In this document: positions 18,038-26,883 of the stretch, in pieces | Layout of the letters: the number at the start of each line of letters is the position of its first letter | How positions within the stretch are numbered: position 1 is the stretch's first letter | DNA from: CAZUHB01 sp964620445 | Lineage (GTDB): Bacteria > Planctomycetota > B15-G4 > CAYZWU01 | Assembly: GCA_964620445.1 (NCBI GenBank) | Contig: CAZUHB010000003.1 | Span: 159,035-223,034 of the forward strand | Length of the DNA stretch: 64,000 bases | Reading direction: 5' to 3' | The notes under the pieces: model-generated | Seen by the model: only the letters and a program-made list of their open reading frames with translations | Told to the model about the DNA's origin: nothing | The model's database searches: none | Translations under genes and position numbers: made by a program

Positions 18038-19287
18038 GAGCCCGGCGGCCGAAGGGTGACGAGCCGTTCCTGCAGTGGCCCCGTGACCAGGACTTCCCCC
18101 CGGAGAGTGATCGCCACGTCGACCTCGCTGCGCACTCCGAAATCGGGGAGGTAGACACCCGGCTCGATCGAGAAACAGCAGCCGGGCAGGAGCAGCCGGA
18201 CATCGTTCGTCTCGAGGTTGTCCATGTTCACGCCCGTGCCATGTCCGGCGGTTCCGATCGAGTGGCCGGTGCGGTGGATGAACCGCGCGCCGAATCCGGC
18301 GCGATCGATCACGGCACGCACCGCATCGTCGACCTCGCACCCCCGCAAGGGCACACCGCTTTCGAAGCGCTCCGCCACGAGCGACACACCCGCATCGCGC
18401 GCCGCGCGCACGACCTGAAAGATCTCGTCGTGGCGCGCCAGGGGCTCCTCGGCCACGGAGCCGCACCAGGTGACGTCGCAGTAAATCCCGCCGGGGACAT
18501 CGAGCCGCGCCCAGAGATCGATGAGCACGAGATCTCCCTGCCCGATCGGTGAGGAGTTCCCCTCGTTCAGGTCGAAATGGGGATCGCCCGAGTGTTCGTT
18601 CACGGCCACGATCGGCCGCGTGCCGTCGCTTGTGAGGCCCGCGTCGTCGAACCGTTCGAGGATCATGCGCTGCACGTCGATCTCGTGAACGGGCGCGGAC
18701 CGTCCGATCTTCTCTCCGATCAAACCGAACGCATCGTCGAGGATCGCGTGGACGCGGCTCGACGCCTCGAGATGCAGTTCGAGGCCTTCCTCGTCGAGAC
18801 AGGAATCGAAGGGCTGCGCCAGATCGGCCGACGATACCACCTCCACACCGAAGGATCGCACGAGATCGACCATTCCGGCGTCGACAAGGGAGACGGTGGG
18901 GATCATTCCCATGGGAGAGTACTGCATGGCGACGCGGGACGCATCGCGCAGGATCGCCCCCAGTCCGGCCTGCAGCTCCTTCCAGGACAGATATTCCGTC
19001 TTGACACCGGGGAGACCATCGAGGATTCCCGGCTCGATTCTGTGAACGAGCTTGCGCGCCTTCCGTTCCGCCGGAATGAAGTAGAACCAGCGCCGGCTCG
19101 GCAGCGTCCGGTCGTCGAGACCGAGGATGCGCCGCCCGAGAGGATCGCGGTTCTGGAAGCCGCAAAAAAGCCAGCCGTCGAGCCCCGCGTCGCGCAGGGC
19201 ACACTGGAGTCGCGCCACGCGATCATGCCCCTCGGAAGGACCGGACCGATCGTCGCAGGCGGACGGTCCGCTACCAGGGGCCGTCAC
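18034..19287 (-). CDS. M24-family metallopeptidase (Xaa-Pro aminopeptidase-like)
   Basis: A 417-residue creatinase/aminopeptidase-fold protein. Its C-terminal pita-bread domain shows the dinuclear metal ligands: an Asp in LIDLWARL, an Asp in YCDVTW, the His in HRTGHSIG, and Glu residues in FSIEPGVYL and RSEVDVAI. The N-terminal half is the non-catalytic creatinase domain. GTG at 19287 is chosen because AAGGAA precedes it and it begins just inside the preceding gene (17-base overlap). A frame reaching 19425 would run far into that gene. It probably cleaves Xaa-Pro dipeptides in the cytosol and is coupled to the upstream exported HExxH protein. Substrate not certain. Confidence 0.85.
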   Translation of the reverse strand: MTAPGSGPSACDDRSGPSEGHDRVARLQCALRDAGLDGWLFCGFQNRDPLGRRILGLDDRTLPSRRWFYFIPAERKARKLVHRIEPGILDGLPGVKTEYLSWKELQAGLGAILRDASRVAMQYSPMGMIPTVSLVDAGMVDLVRSFGVEVVSSADLAQPFDSCLDEEGLELHLEASSRVHAILDDAFGLIGEKIGRSAPVHEIDVQRMILERFDDAGLTSDGTRPIVAVNEHSGDPHFDLNEGNSSPIGQGDLVLIDLWARLDVPGGIYCDVTWCGSVAEEPLARHDEIFQVVRAARDAGVSLVAERFESGVPLRGCEVDDAVRAVIDRAGFGARFIHRTGHSIGTAGHGTGVNMDNLETNDVRLLLPGCCFSIEPGVYLPDFGVRSEVDVAITLRGEVLVTGPLQERLVTLRPPGS

Positions 19288-20659
19288 TCTTCTTTTCCTT
19301 CGGTTTTTGGCTGTACGGAATGGGACGGATCGCGTCGAAATCGAACTCCCCCTTGGTGAAGTTCCAGATCTCCTTGCAGAGGCGCCCGAAATAGGGGGCG
19401 CCATCGGGTACGTTGTCCACGACACACAGGTCGCGGCCGCGCAGTTCGACGTACGCCATGACCCCGCCGGCCGAGAAGAAACCGGAACCCGTTCCCTCCG
19501 CCTCGTCCGGACCGATCACCGCGAAGCCACCCGGCTCTTCTTCGCCGCGGCGCGCCTCGTACTTGTTGCTCAGTGCCTTGATCTCGGCGTCGAAGAACTC
19601 GACGGCATCCGATTCGCTGTCGAAAGTCAGCGCCCAGGCGAGCAGGCACCGCCCATCCCGCTTGTTGCGATAGACGGCGTAGGAATCCCCGTCCCAGCCG
19701 GCCGACGCGCGCAGGGCGCGGATCGAGTCGGCGGTGAGCTTGAAAAGGATCTTGACCTGCAATTCGCCGAGCGTGTTCTCGTGATAGAGCTCGAAATCCT
19801 CCCCCAGGACGGGGCAGAGATCGGGAAGCGAGATCTTCACGGGTTCGTCCCGTTCCTCGAAGAATTTCTCCGGATGAAGAATCTGCTCCGTGGAGTGCGG
19901 CGGTGATTTGTAGAGGACATCGACGATCGGCCAGCCCATCTCGCTCTTCCCCGCTTTGACGAACCGCTCCCCGTCGATATAGGGAAAGGTCATCACCTCC
20001 ATGAAGTAGGGTGGAGCGCCCGCCGAAGCGGCGATCTGCTGGATGAGAAAAACCGACAGGTCCTCGGGGTCAATGTCGGCAATGTCCTCGGCCATCTCAT
20101 GGGGATAACGCCGCGCGTACACGGCGGTCATGTGCTGGGCCTCGCCCTCGATCACGGCCTGGCGCGCGGCCAGGATATCGTCGTTGAACTCGGCCGCCTT
20201 GTAGTACTGCTCCAAATCGACGTACTGATCCTGGAGCGAGTGGAGCAGCTCGTGGGCCATGACTATGTGAGCGAGAAAGGTGAGGTTCGTGGAGATGCAG
20301 TTCAGGCTCTTCGTCTCGGGATCGTAAAATCCTCCCACCTGGGATACGAGGAACTGAACGAAGGTCTCCTTCAGTTTCATATCCTCGGGGATCAGGCCGA
20401 AGAGCTTGAGCGCCGCTTCCCAGCGGGCAGCCTTCTCGTCGGGCAGCTCCGTCTCGAAGGCGTCCAGGATGAAACCCTCGAGCTGCTTCTTCGTGTAGAT
20501 ACCTTTCTCGACGGTTCGTTTGAACGGAAGGCCCCTGATCGTGGCGACACGCTCCTCGATCTCCGCGGCCATGTCGAGGATCTTCTGATCGGTCTCTGTC
20601 TGAGCCCGCAATGGCGCAACAACGAGAAGAGCGACGATGACTGTAAAAACAAGACGCAT
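19271..20659 (-). CDS. Secreted HExxH zinc-metalloprotease-like protein
   Basis: A 462-residue exported protein with a Sec signal (LVFTVIVALLVVAPLRAQ, cleavage after about residue 19). HELLH at 136-140 is a zincin motif. About 30 residues later comes the helix IEGEAQHMT (Glu171/Glu173), the geometry of a gluzincin third ligand. FYDPETKSLNCIS precedes the motif, as is usual in such domains. The C-terminal 200 residues look like a separate beta-rich domain. The start is fixed by AAGGAG before the ATG at 20659. It is translationally coupled to the M24 peptidase. I do not recognise a named family; substrate unknown. Confidence 0.65.
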   Translation of the reverse strand: MRLVFTVIVALLVVAPLRAQTETDQKILDMAAEIEERVATIRGLPFKRTVEKGIYTKKQLEGFILDAFETELPDEKAARWEAALKLFGLIPEDMKLKETFVQFLVSQVGGFYDPETKSLNCISTNLTFLAHIVMAHELLHSLQDQYVDLEQYYKAAEFNDDILAARQAVIEGEAQHMTAVYARRYPHEMAEDIADIDPEDLSVFLIQQIAASAGAPPYFMEVMTFPYIDGERFVKAGKSEMGWPIVDVLYKSPPHSTEQILHPEKFFEERDEPVKISLPDLCPVLGEDFELYHENTLGELQVKILFKLTADSIRALRASAGWDGDSYAVYRNKRDGRCLLAWALTFDSESDAVEFFDAEIKALSNKYEARRGEEEPGGFAVIGPDEAEGTGSGFFSAGGVMAYVELRGRDLCVVDNVPDGAPYFGRLCKEIWNFTKGEFDFDAIRPIPYSQKPKEKKSDGPW

Positions 20660-20753
20660 GGGAACTCCTTTTTTCAGAACGAAGATTACTCGGTGCCCGG
20701 CTTCCGTTATTATGAACCCAATTAATGACAGCCGCAACCTGCTCGCGACAAGA

Positions 20754-22658
20754 ATGAACGACACCGAACAGAAACTCCTCTCCATCCTGCCCCGCGTGCG
20801 CGTGCCCGGACGGTACGTGGGCGGCGAGTGGAACGCCGTGGTCAAGGACCCGCGCGCGCTCGAATTCCGCACCGTGCTCTGCTTCCCCGACGTGTACGAG
20901 GTGGGGATGAGCCACCTCGGAATGATCATCCTCTACCACCTGCTGAACGAGTCTCCCTGGCACGGTGCGGAGAGATGCTTCGCGCCCTGGCCCGATATGG
21001 GCGCCGCGCTCCGGGAGGAGGGGATCCCTCTCCTTTCGCTCGAAACATCCACACCGCTCGGGGAGTTCGATCTCGTCGGATTCTCTCTCCAGCACGAGCT
21101 CCTCTACACGAACGTGCTCTACATGCTCGAACTCGCCCGGATACCGGTGGCGAGCCAGGACCGCGGGGAGGACGATCCGATCGTCGTGGCCGGTGGGTGC
21201 GGCGCGCTCGCACCCGAACCCCTGGCCGGCGCGATCGACCTCTTTCTGCCCGGCGACGGCGAGGAGGCGCTGCCCGCCCTGTGCGATCTTCTGCGGCGCC
21301 TCGAGCGGGAGGGAGCATCGCGCGAAGAGAAGCTTCTCGCCGCGGCGCGCGCCTTCGATTTTGTCTACGCGCCCGCTTTCTACACCGTGGACAGCGGACC
21401 CGGCGCCCGCGGGCCGAGGCCGACCGTCGACGGCGTGGGTGAAACGATCGTTCCCGCCATGGTGGCCGATCTCGAAAACGCCTATTACCCCACGGCGCCC
21501 GTGCAGGCCGGGGTGCGCGCTGTTCACGATCGGATCAGCCTGGAAATCATGCGCGGCTGCACGCGCGGATGCCGGTTCTGCAACGCGGGCATGTGCCGGC
21601 GGCCTGTACGATTCCGGTCGCGCGAGCGATTGATCGAGCTGGCGGAGTCGATCTACACAGGCACGGGCTTCAACGAGATCAGCCTCCTCTCCCTTTCGTC
21701 CTCCGATTACCCCGACGGCATCGAATCGCTCATGCTCGAGATGAGCGAACGATTCACGCCGAGGCGGGTGAGTGTCTCCCTCCCTTCCCTGCGGGTCGAC
21801 GAAAGCCTCGAACGTCTCCCCGAGATGGCCGCGCTCGTGCGCAAATCGGGTCTCACCCTCGCGCCGGAGGTGGCGTCGGACGCGCTCCGCCGGAGGATCA
21901 ACAAGGAGATCACCAACGACGATCTTCTTGCCGGGGCGCAGAAGGCATTCGAGCACGGGTGGCGGCACGTCAAGCTCTACTTCATGATCGGCCTGCCCGG
22001 GGAGACGGACGACGATGTGCGCGCCATCGGGGATCTGGCGCGGAGCATCTCGTTGCTCCGGCGCAACACCGGCCGCGGCGCCGCGAAGGTGAACGTTTCG
22101 GTCTCGACTTTCATTCCCAAACCGCACACGCCTTTTCAGTGGTGCGCCATGGCGAGCGAGGAGGAGATCCGGGAAAAACGGAGGCTTCTGGTCGGCACGG
22201 GACTGCCGCAGAGGATCCGTTTCAGCTTCCACGACTACCGGATGACTTTTGTCGAAGCCCTCATCGCGCGCGGCGGGCGGCGGTTCTTCACCGCCTTGCG
22301 CGAGGCGCGCAGGCGGGGCTGCGCCTTCGATGCGTGGTCCGAGTCGATCGATGCGGATCAGTGGCGCGCCGCGCTCGATTGCGCGGAGATCGATCCTGGC
22401 CGCGAACTCTACCGCGAGCGGAAGATCGATGAGCCGCTCCCCTGGGACCACATCCGTCCCGGTCCCACGCGAGCCTTTCTCGCCTCCGAATGGGAGCGGG
22501 CCAGGGCCGGCAGCACGACGCCCTGGTGCCGCACCGCGGGATGCAATCTCTGCGGCGTCGATCCGAAAGCGTGCTCGGAAGCCAAAGCGTGCTCGGAAGC
22601 CAAAGCGTGCTCAGAAGCCGAGAATCAATCCTGCGCTGACCACAAAATCGGGCGCTGA
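20754..22658 (+). CDS. B12-binding-type radical SAM protein (TIGR03960-like)
   Basis: A 634-residue protein. The N-terminal region has the TIGR03960 pattern (PGRYVGGEWN, FPDVYEVGMSHLGM, FSLQHELLYTNVLYMLELA, VAGGCGALAPEP). The radical SAM motif is EIMRGCTRGCRFCNAGM (Cys-x3-Cys-x2-Cys). The C-terminus has the cysteine cluster TAGCNLCGVD. The family is uncharacterised and often sits near tRNA or ribosomal-protein genes, with a companion DUF2344 protein that is not seen here. The ATG at 20754 is chosen over 20712 because a TATTAT element overlaps 20708-20713 and the family N-terminus begins here; no strong SD. The last residues are a repeat (KACSEA x3), and the gene overlaps the convergent DUF3187 gene by 48 bases. 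Confidence 0.85.
   Translation: MNDTEQKLLSILPRVRVPGRYVGGEWNAVVKDPRALEFRTVLCFPDVYEVGMSHLGMIILYHLLNESPWHGAERCFAPWPDMGAALREEGIPLLSLETSTPLGEFDLVGFSLQHELLYTNVLYMLELARIPVASQDRGEDDPIVVAGGCGALAPEPLAGAIDLFLPGDGEEALPALCDLLRRLEREGASREEKLLAAARAFDFVYAPAFYTVDSGPGARGPRPTVDGVGETIVPAMVADLENAYYPTAPVQAGVRAVHDRISLEIMRGCTRGCRFCNAGMCRRPVRFRSRERLIELAESIYTGTGFNEISLLSLSSSDYPDGIESLMLEMSERFTPRRVSVSLPSLRVDESLERLPEMAALVRKSGLTLAPEVASDALRRRINKEITNDDLLAGAQKAFEHGWRHVKLYFMIGLPGETDDDVRAIGDLARSISLLRRNTGRGAAKVNVSVSTFIPKPHTPFQWCAMASEEEIREKRRLLVGTGLPQRIRFSFHDYRMTFVEALIARGGRRFFTALREARRRGCAFDAWSESIDADQWRAALDCAEIDPGRELYRERKIDEPLPWDHIRPGPTRAFLASEWERARAGSTTPWCRTAGCNLCGVDPKACSEAKACSEAKACSEAENQSCADHKIGR
22566..22619 (+). repeat. Three tandem copies of an 18-bp coding repeat
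   Basis: Units at 22566, 22584 and 22602 encode KACSEA three times near the C-terminus of the radical SAM protein. The third copy differs by one base (G to A at 22613), which completes the TGA stop of the opposite-strand gene. Confidence 0.9.
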
Positions 22659-23678
22659 TTCGGTCGTGAATCCTTCTGCCATCGTGAGGCGCACCCGCGT
22701 CGACTCTCCCAGGCTGAAGACGGCTCCCAGAATGCCCGACCACTGGGGATCGCCGAACTCGCCCAGCCGTCCCCCGTCGAGAGGTTTCGTCTGGAAATCG
22801 GTCTGGGCGACGAGCGCCAGATCCTCGTCGACCAGGTATTCGGCCGCCAGGGATGCATGAGTCGTGTGTGCGGCCCGGATCCCGTCGAAACTTTCGGGAC
22901 TGGATCGAAAGACATGATCGGCCGAGAGGTAAAGAGCGAGCTCGTCGAGCCTTTTCTCCAGGAGTATCCCGGCGCCGCCGTCGACCTTGCCGCTGCCGAA
23001 GCCCTTCCGATCGTCGCCCGCGGGGATCTCGACAAGAGCGCGCAAGGCGACACCGAGGGCCTCCTCTTCCGGATCGAGCAGACCGACCTTGACCGTGACA
23101 GGGATGTCGGCCAGGTGAAAACCATCCTCGTCAGCCGTGAAGAACGATCCCCGGCCGTTGAGATAGTTAACTCCGAATCGGTCCTCGGGAGCCTCGTCCC
23201 GGTGGCCGGGAGAGAGGCCGAAGACCGAGTGCCAGCCGTCGATGAAGTCATCGAATCGGCCCGAAGCGTAGTGCAAGAAGGGGATCTCCATCGCGATCTC
23301 GGTCCGGCCGCCCACACCGGCGCGCACGGTGAGCGAAGAGCGGGAGAACTCGCCGTCCACGACGATTCGTTCCGCGCCGCGCCTGTCGTCCACGAAGATG
23401 GTGCCATAGTCGGAGCGCACCTCGGCTTCGATGCCTCCCCAGGGCATGACCGCCGCTCTGTCCGGCAACGGATGGGGAAAGATCAGCGAAAGGGGCATGA
23501 GGCTTCTGTAGGGCAAGGGGCCCGAGAAAGTCGCGGTGTCCGGGCCCGCGCCACCGGAATCGCGATCGCGGCCGACCTCGGGCAACGAACATCCCCATAT
23601 CATGAGCGGAAACAAGAAGAGGACAATCGGGCAGGCATGGGCTGTGCCGATGCGAGCGAAGGCGGATCTGCGTTTCAT
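22611..23678 (-). CDS. DUF3187-like outer-membrane lipoprotein
   Basis: A 355-residue protein. A hydrophobic signal ends in a lipobox (FPLMIWGC, Cys near residue 29). The remainder is strand-rich and matches the DUF3187 pattern: LTVRAGVGGRTEIAMEIPFLHY, FDDFIDGWHSVFGLSPGHRDEAP, and a last residue Phe as in outer-membrane beta-barrels. DUF3187 proteins are uncharacterised. The ATG at 23678 is used; the open frame goes further upstream but without signal-peptide features. No strong SD is visible. The stop codon lies within the repeat of the opposite gene. Confidence 0.65.
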   Translation of the reverse strand: MKRRSAFARIGTAHACPIVLFLFPLMIWGCSLPEVGRDRDSGGAGPDTATFSGPLPYRSLMPLSLIFPHPLPDRAAVMPWGGIEAEVRSDYGTIFVDDRRGAERIVVDGEFSRSSLTVRAGVGGRTEIAMEIPFLHYASGRFDDFIDGWHSVFGLSPGHRDEAPEDRFGVNYLNGRGSFFTADEDGFHLADIPVTVKVGLLDPEEEALGVALRALVEIPAGDDRKGFGSGKVDGGAGILLEKRLDELALYLSADHVFRSSPESFDGIRAAHTTHASLAAEYLVDEDLALVAQTDFQTKPLDGGRLGEFGDPQWSGILGAVFSLGESTRVRLTMAEGFTTESAPDFVVSAGLILGF

Positions 23679-23751
23679 TGACAGGGGGCCTCGACCACCA
23701 ACCTTTCGATCGAACGCGGAGCGCGATTGTATGATCTGAAACGGGAGGGTG

Positions 23752-23807
23752 CGACGAAAAAAAGAAAAGCGGCCGGCAAGGAAATAGTTGCGCTCCTTAC
23801 CGGCCGC
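23752..23807 (-). terminator. Rho-independent terminator downstream of the secreted-protein gene
   Basis: Arms 23769-23782 and 23794-23807 pair over 13 of 14 positions. The minus-strand stem is followed by TTTTCTTTTTTT. It ends the minus-strand transcript from the gene at 23901-25031. Confidence 0.8.
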
Positions 23808-23820
23808 TCGGCCTCTGGAT

Positions 23821-23887
23821 GCAGGCTTCAAACACCGATCGGGCGATCAGGGATCGCTCGACCGGTGTAGGTCTGGCTTGAGCCTGC
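23821..23887 (-). other. Structured 3' untranslated segment
   Basis: Nested inverted repeats (GCAGGCT with AGCCTGC; ACACCG with CGGTGT; GCGATC with GATCGC) could fold into a long interrupted hairpin between the stop at 23901 and the terminator. It could be a 3' UTR structure or small RNA; no family recognised. Confidence 0.3.
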
Positions 23888-23900
23888 TCCGATCTACAAT

Positions 23901-25031
23901 TTACTGATAACGCAGGGCGTTCGACATGTCGGCAGGCGGAAAGCTTGCCACGTCGAGCGAAGCGCCCTGGAAATAGATCGGCACCGGCGGAAGAGGCGTG
24001 GGAACGGTGACCGTCCTCCTCACGAACTCGCCGGTCAAATCTTCCATCATCGGAAGCGTGTTGATCGGGTAGTAGAAATCTCCGATGAGACGGGTCACAT
24101 CGAGACTCGGATAGTAGAGGCCGGGATAAGTATAGCCGACCGACAGGAGAAGATAGGCGTCGAGACCGCTGGGATTCTTCATCATGAACTCGATCGCGTT
24201 TCCGGCGATCCATTCACCGTCGGTATAGAGCTCGGCGTCATTGCCGTTCTGGGCGATGCCGTAATAGGTGGCGGAATCAGCCTTGCCACCGTAAAGCAGG
24301 AGCGGCCACGTGGCCCACGGATCTCCGCCGAACCACCAGCTTCCGGTCCATGCGCCGTTGGGGTAGTAGATATCGAAGAGGTTGCTTGTGCCCGTGGGGC
24401 CGTTGTATCCCTTGTTGGGCGGACGGCCGATGACCGGTCCGATTCTCCACGTGTCGCTGGGATCCGCGCCATTGTGAAACACATGAGCCCATCCGATTTC
24501 GGGGCCGACGATGAACTGCTGGCCGGTGCCGTCGAGATCGGTCGTGATGACATGCTGTTTCTGGCCGGGATTACCGTAGGAGTTCGGCATACCGGTCATG
24601 ACGAAGGCGGCCTCGAGGATACCGATGTTGCCCACGCCGGTGCAGCTGTCGTAGAAGTGCATCTCCATGGTCAGCCCTGTCGAGGTTTCGTCATTTGTCG
24701 AATACCGGAACTTGAAGCCATCGATGATCTCGCCGCTGTTGCCGGTGGTCATCGGGTTGTAGAGCTTGCCCCAGTCGAGAAGGGTATAACCGAGGTGATC
24801 GTGGCCGATGCTCCACCAGGATTTCTTGCTCCAGTTATAGTAGAGTTCGTTTCCGTAGCGGATGCCGCCCGAGGAGCCCGGAGTGCACTGGCCGGTGACG
24901 ACGTCGTAATTGTGATATTCTTCCGGCCCCGGATCGCCGCTGGACACGACCGTGTTCTGGCCCAGCGCCGGAATGGCAAGAAGCCCCAATCCTAAGAGCG
25001 AAAAGCACAAGATCCGAACAGCGTTCTTCAT
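23901..25031 (-). CDS. Secreted protein of a local three-member family (copy 1)
   Basis: A 376-residue protein with a Sec signal (ILCFSLLGLGLLAIPALG). It is related to the two proteins at 41771 and 42958. Shared features are LLDWGKL (WLDWGEL in the others), IIDGFKFRYST, NGPTGTSNLFDIYYPNG, a W-F-G-G segment, QGNDAELYTDGEWI, and a tail with Y-F-Q-G then DMSNALRY. The regular strand content, with no Cys-rich or catalytic motif, suggests a beta-sandwich surface or matrix protein. SD is a strong TAGGAGGA before the ATG. The family is not recognised. It is monocistronic with its own terminator. Confidence 0.7.
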   Translation of the reverse strand: MKNAVRILCFSLLGLGLLAIPALGQNTVVSSGDPGPEEYHNYDVVTGQCTPGSSGGIRYGNELYYNWSKKSWWSIGHDHLGYTLLDWGKLYNPMTTGNSGEIIDGFKFRYSTNDETSTGLTMEMHFYDSCTGVGNIGILEAAFVMTGMPNSYGNPGQKQHVITTDLDGTGQQFIVGPEIGWAHVFHNGADPSDTWRIGPVIGRPPNKGYNGPTGTSNLFDIYYPNGAWTGSWWFGGDPWATWPLLLYGGKADSATYYGIAQNGNDAELYTDGEWIAGNAIEFMMKNPSGLDAYLLLSVGYTYPGLYYPSLDVTRLIGDFYYPINTLPMMEDLTGEFVRRTVTVPTPLPPVPIYFQGASLDVASFPPADMSNALRYQ

Positions 25032-25265
25032 AATCGAGTCCTCCTACCAAAAACGTTCTCAAAAAAATCAAGGCGGAATGTTCAAGAGTCAGCCAACTAT
25101 AATGATCCTTTGTAAGGTGATATCATATCAAATGTAGGGCTGGCCACAAAGAAAATATCAAAAAGGGTCCATCACACAACAAGAGACGGTCGATCCTCCC
25201 CGGAGAATTTCGGGAGATCTCTCCAGACCGTGCTGGAAAGTCACAAATTTTTCGTAAAACGGCTT

Positions 25266-26651
25266 CTAGCGGGTCACATCAAAGGCGAAGTATCCTGTCA
25301 CCATATCGCCCGATCCAACGCGTTCCTCTATATCGTCGATGAGGTCGGCCAGATCGCTGTGCGGCAGGCGCCCCTCGCGATCGGACGCCCTCCGGTTTAC
25401 CATCTCCCTGGTGAATGCCCTCTCCGCGAACCAATCGGGCCGCTCCACGACGGCGACGAGCACGAAGAGATGATCGCCCTCGGTGCTGCCCACATCGAGA
25501 GAGACATGGATCCCCCCGAGGTCGCTACCGAGCCGCGTGCCCGACTCGCGCTCGTGGGCCGGATAGACGAAGAGCCCCTCGTCATCGAGCCAGAGCCCGT
25601 AGTAGTGGTACGCCCGGTCGGTGAGGACGGTGTAGTCGAGAGCCCCCCCCTTTCGCGCGCGATCGGAAAGGGCCTTGAGCGAGAGGCGTTCCGCCTTGGC
25701 GCCCGCTCTGATCACCTCTCGAAAACGCTTGGCCAGGAAAGCGAATTCGCCGCCCGCGTACTGTTTGTCGAGACGGGCGATATCGAGTTCGATCTTGGAC
25801 TTTTCGGCGGGCGCGCACAGGGTAAGCAGTTTCTGAAGGGATTGCATGGCGTCGCCGAGCCGGCCCGCCTTCTCCTGAACGTAGGCGAGGCGCTCGATGA
25901 GGTCCTGATCCTCGGGCCAGCAAAGGACAGCCCCTTCCATGACGCCCAGAGCATCGAGGACCTTGTTCTCCACCACCAGTGCGTTCGCTTTCTTGACGCA
26001 ACGCGCCGGCGAGAAATCGAAATTCTCCCCGGGTACTTCGAGCAGCACGAACGCCTGAAAGTAGATTCCCGCCGGTTCGTTGCCCACGAGTTTTTTGCCC
26101 TTCACCACCTCGCGCTTGACAACGGTTGATCCGGTGATCGGTTCCTTGGACAGAATGCGCGTCACGTAGGAAATCTCCTCCCTCTCGCGGAACTGTGCGT
26201 TCTGGCGCAGGGTGCGCGTTTTTTGCTTCCAGTCGCTCTCGACGAGAGCGCTGATGATATTGGCGGCGCCATCCTTGGCATGCGCCTCGGCGAGCCAGAG
26301 CGCTTCCTCGCCCGACACATGGCTCGTCCCCGTGCCGGCCACGAGACGCGCATCGCCCTTCGCCCGGGGAGTCGTCGAGAACCAGGAGGGGTGATCCACC
26401 GGAACGAGGACCTCCTCCACGATCCGGTCGGGGATCTCCTCGTCGCCGCTGTCGGTCGATTCGGCCGGCGATCGTTCCCCGTCGATCGGGAGGGGATCGA
26501 TGATCGGCTCTTCATCCTGTGCCGGGCCTGCGCACGACCAGAGCGCGCAAAGAAGAACCGCGCCGGCCACGGTCGGAAAAATGACCGTGATCAGGGCCCG
26601 CAAGGGGTTGTCAATTTTTTCAAAAATTACCTTTGTTCGAGAATCGCTCAT
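25266..26651 (-). CDS. LPP20-like/DUF4384-like lipoprotein
   Basis: A 461-residue protein. The hydrophobic segment 19-39 ends in LWSC (Cys40), a plausible lipobox, followed by an acidic Pro-rich linker. Residues about 75-200 resemble the LPP20 fold: a G-T-G-T-S motif followed by an Ala-rich helix of A-x-x-A-A-N pattern, then strands. The middle is helical and TPR-like. The last 100 residues (LFVYPAHERESGTRLGS to FAFDVTR) resemble the DUF4384-type domain often found near caspase-like proteins. The ATG at 26651 follows GGAGCAGGA. It is divergent from the caspase/FGE gene and shares its 230-base upstream region. Function unknown; envelope stress or signalling is a guess. Confidence 0.5.
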   Translation of the reverse strand: MSDSRTKVIFEKIDNPLRALITVIFPTVAGAVLLCALWSCAGPAQDEEPIIDPLPIDGERSPAESTDSGDEEIPDRIVEEVLVPVDHPSWFSTTPRAKGDARLVAGTGTSHVSGEEALWLAEAHAKDGAANIISALVESDWKQKTRTLRQNAQFREREEISYVTRILSKEPITGSTVVKREVVKGKKLVGNEPAGIYFQAFVLLEVPGENFDFSPARCVKKANALVVENKVLDALGVMEGAVLCWPEDQDLIERLAYVQEKAGRLGDAMQSLQKLLTLCAPAEKSKIELDIARLDKQYAGGEFAFLAKRFREVIRAGAKAERLSLKALSDRARKGGALDYTVLTDRAYHYYGLWLDDEGLFVYPAHERESGTRLGSDLGGIHVSLDVGSTEGDHLFVLVAVVERPDWFAERAFTREMVNRRASDREGRLPHSDLADLIDDIEERVGSGDMVTGYFAFDVTR

Positions 26652-26778
26652 TCCTGCTCCCATCAGTCATTTCCTGAATCAGTTCAAGCACCCGTCTATT
26701 TCACACTTTTTTATCCTCAAAAGAATAAAAAAATCATCTTCAGCATGGAGCATTCGACCGCGGAATCCGCCTTGTTTC

Positions 26779-26806
26779 TAGACAGGTCGTTATGCTATGA
26801 GATAAT
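26779..26806 (+). promoter_or_regulatory. Candidate promoter of the caspase/FGE gene
   Basis: TAGACA, 16 bases, GATAAT (5 of 6 to consensus), about 77 bases before the TTG start at 26884. Confidence 0.35.
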
Positions 26807-26883
26807 AATGTAAAGTGACGTCATCTGGGATTCTGGCATCGAGACAAAACGCTCGCCGGAGATTTTTCAGAGGAGAATCAAGA

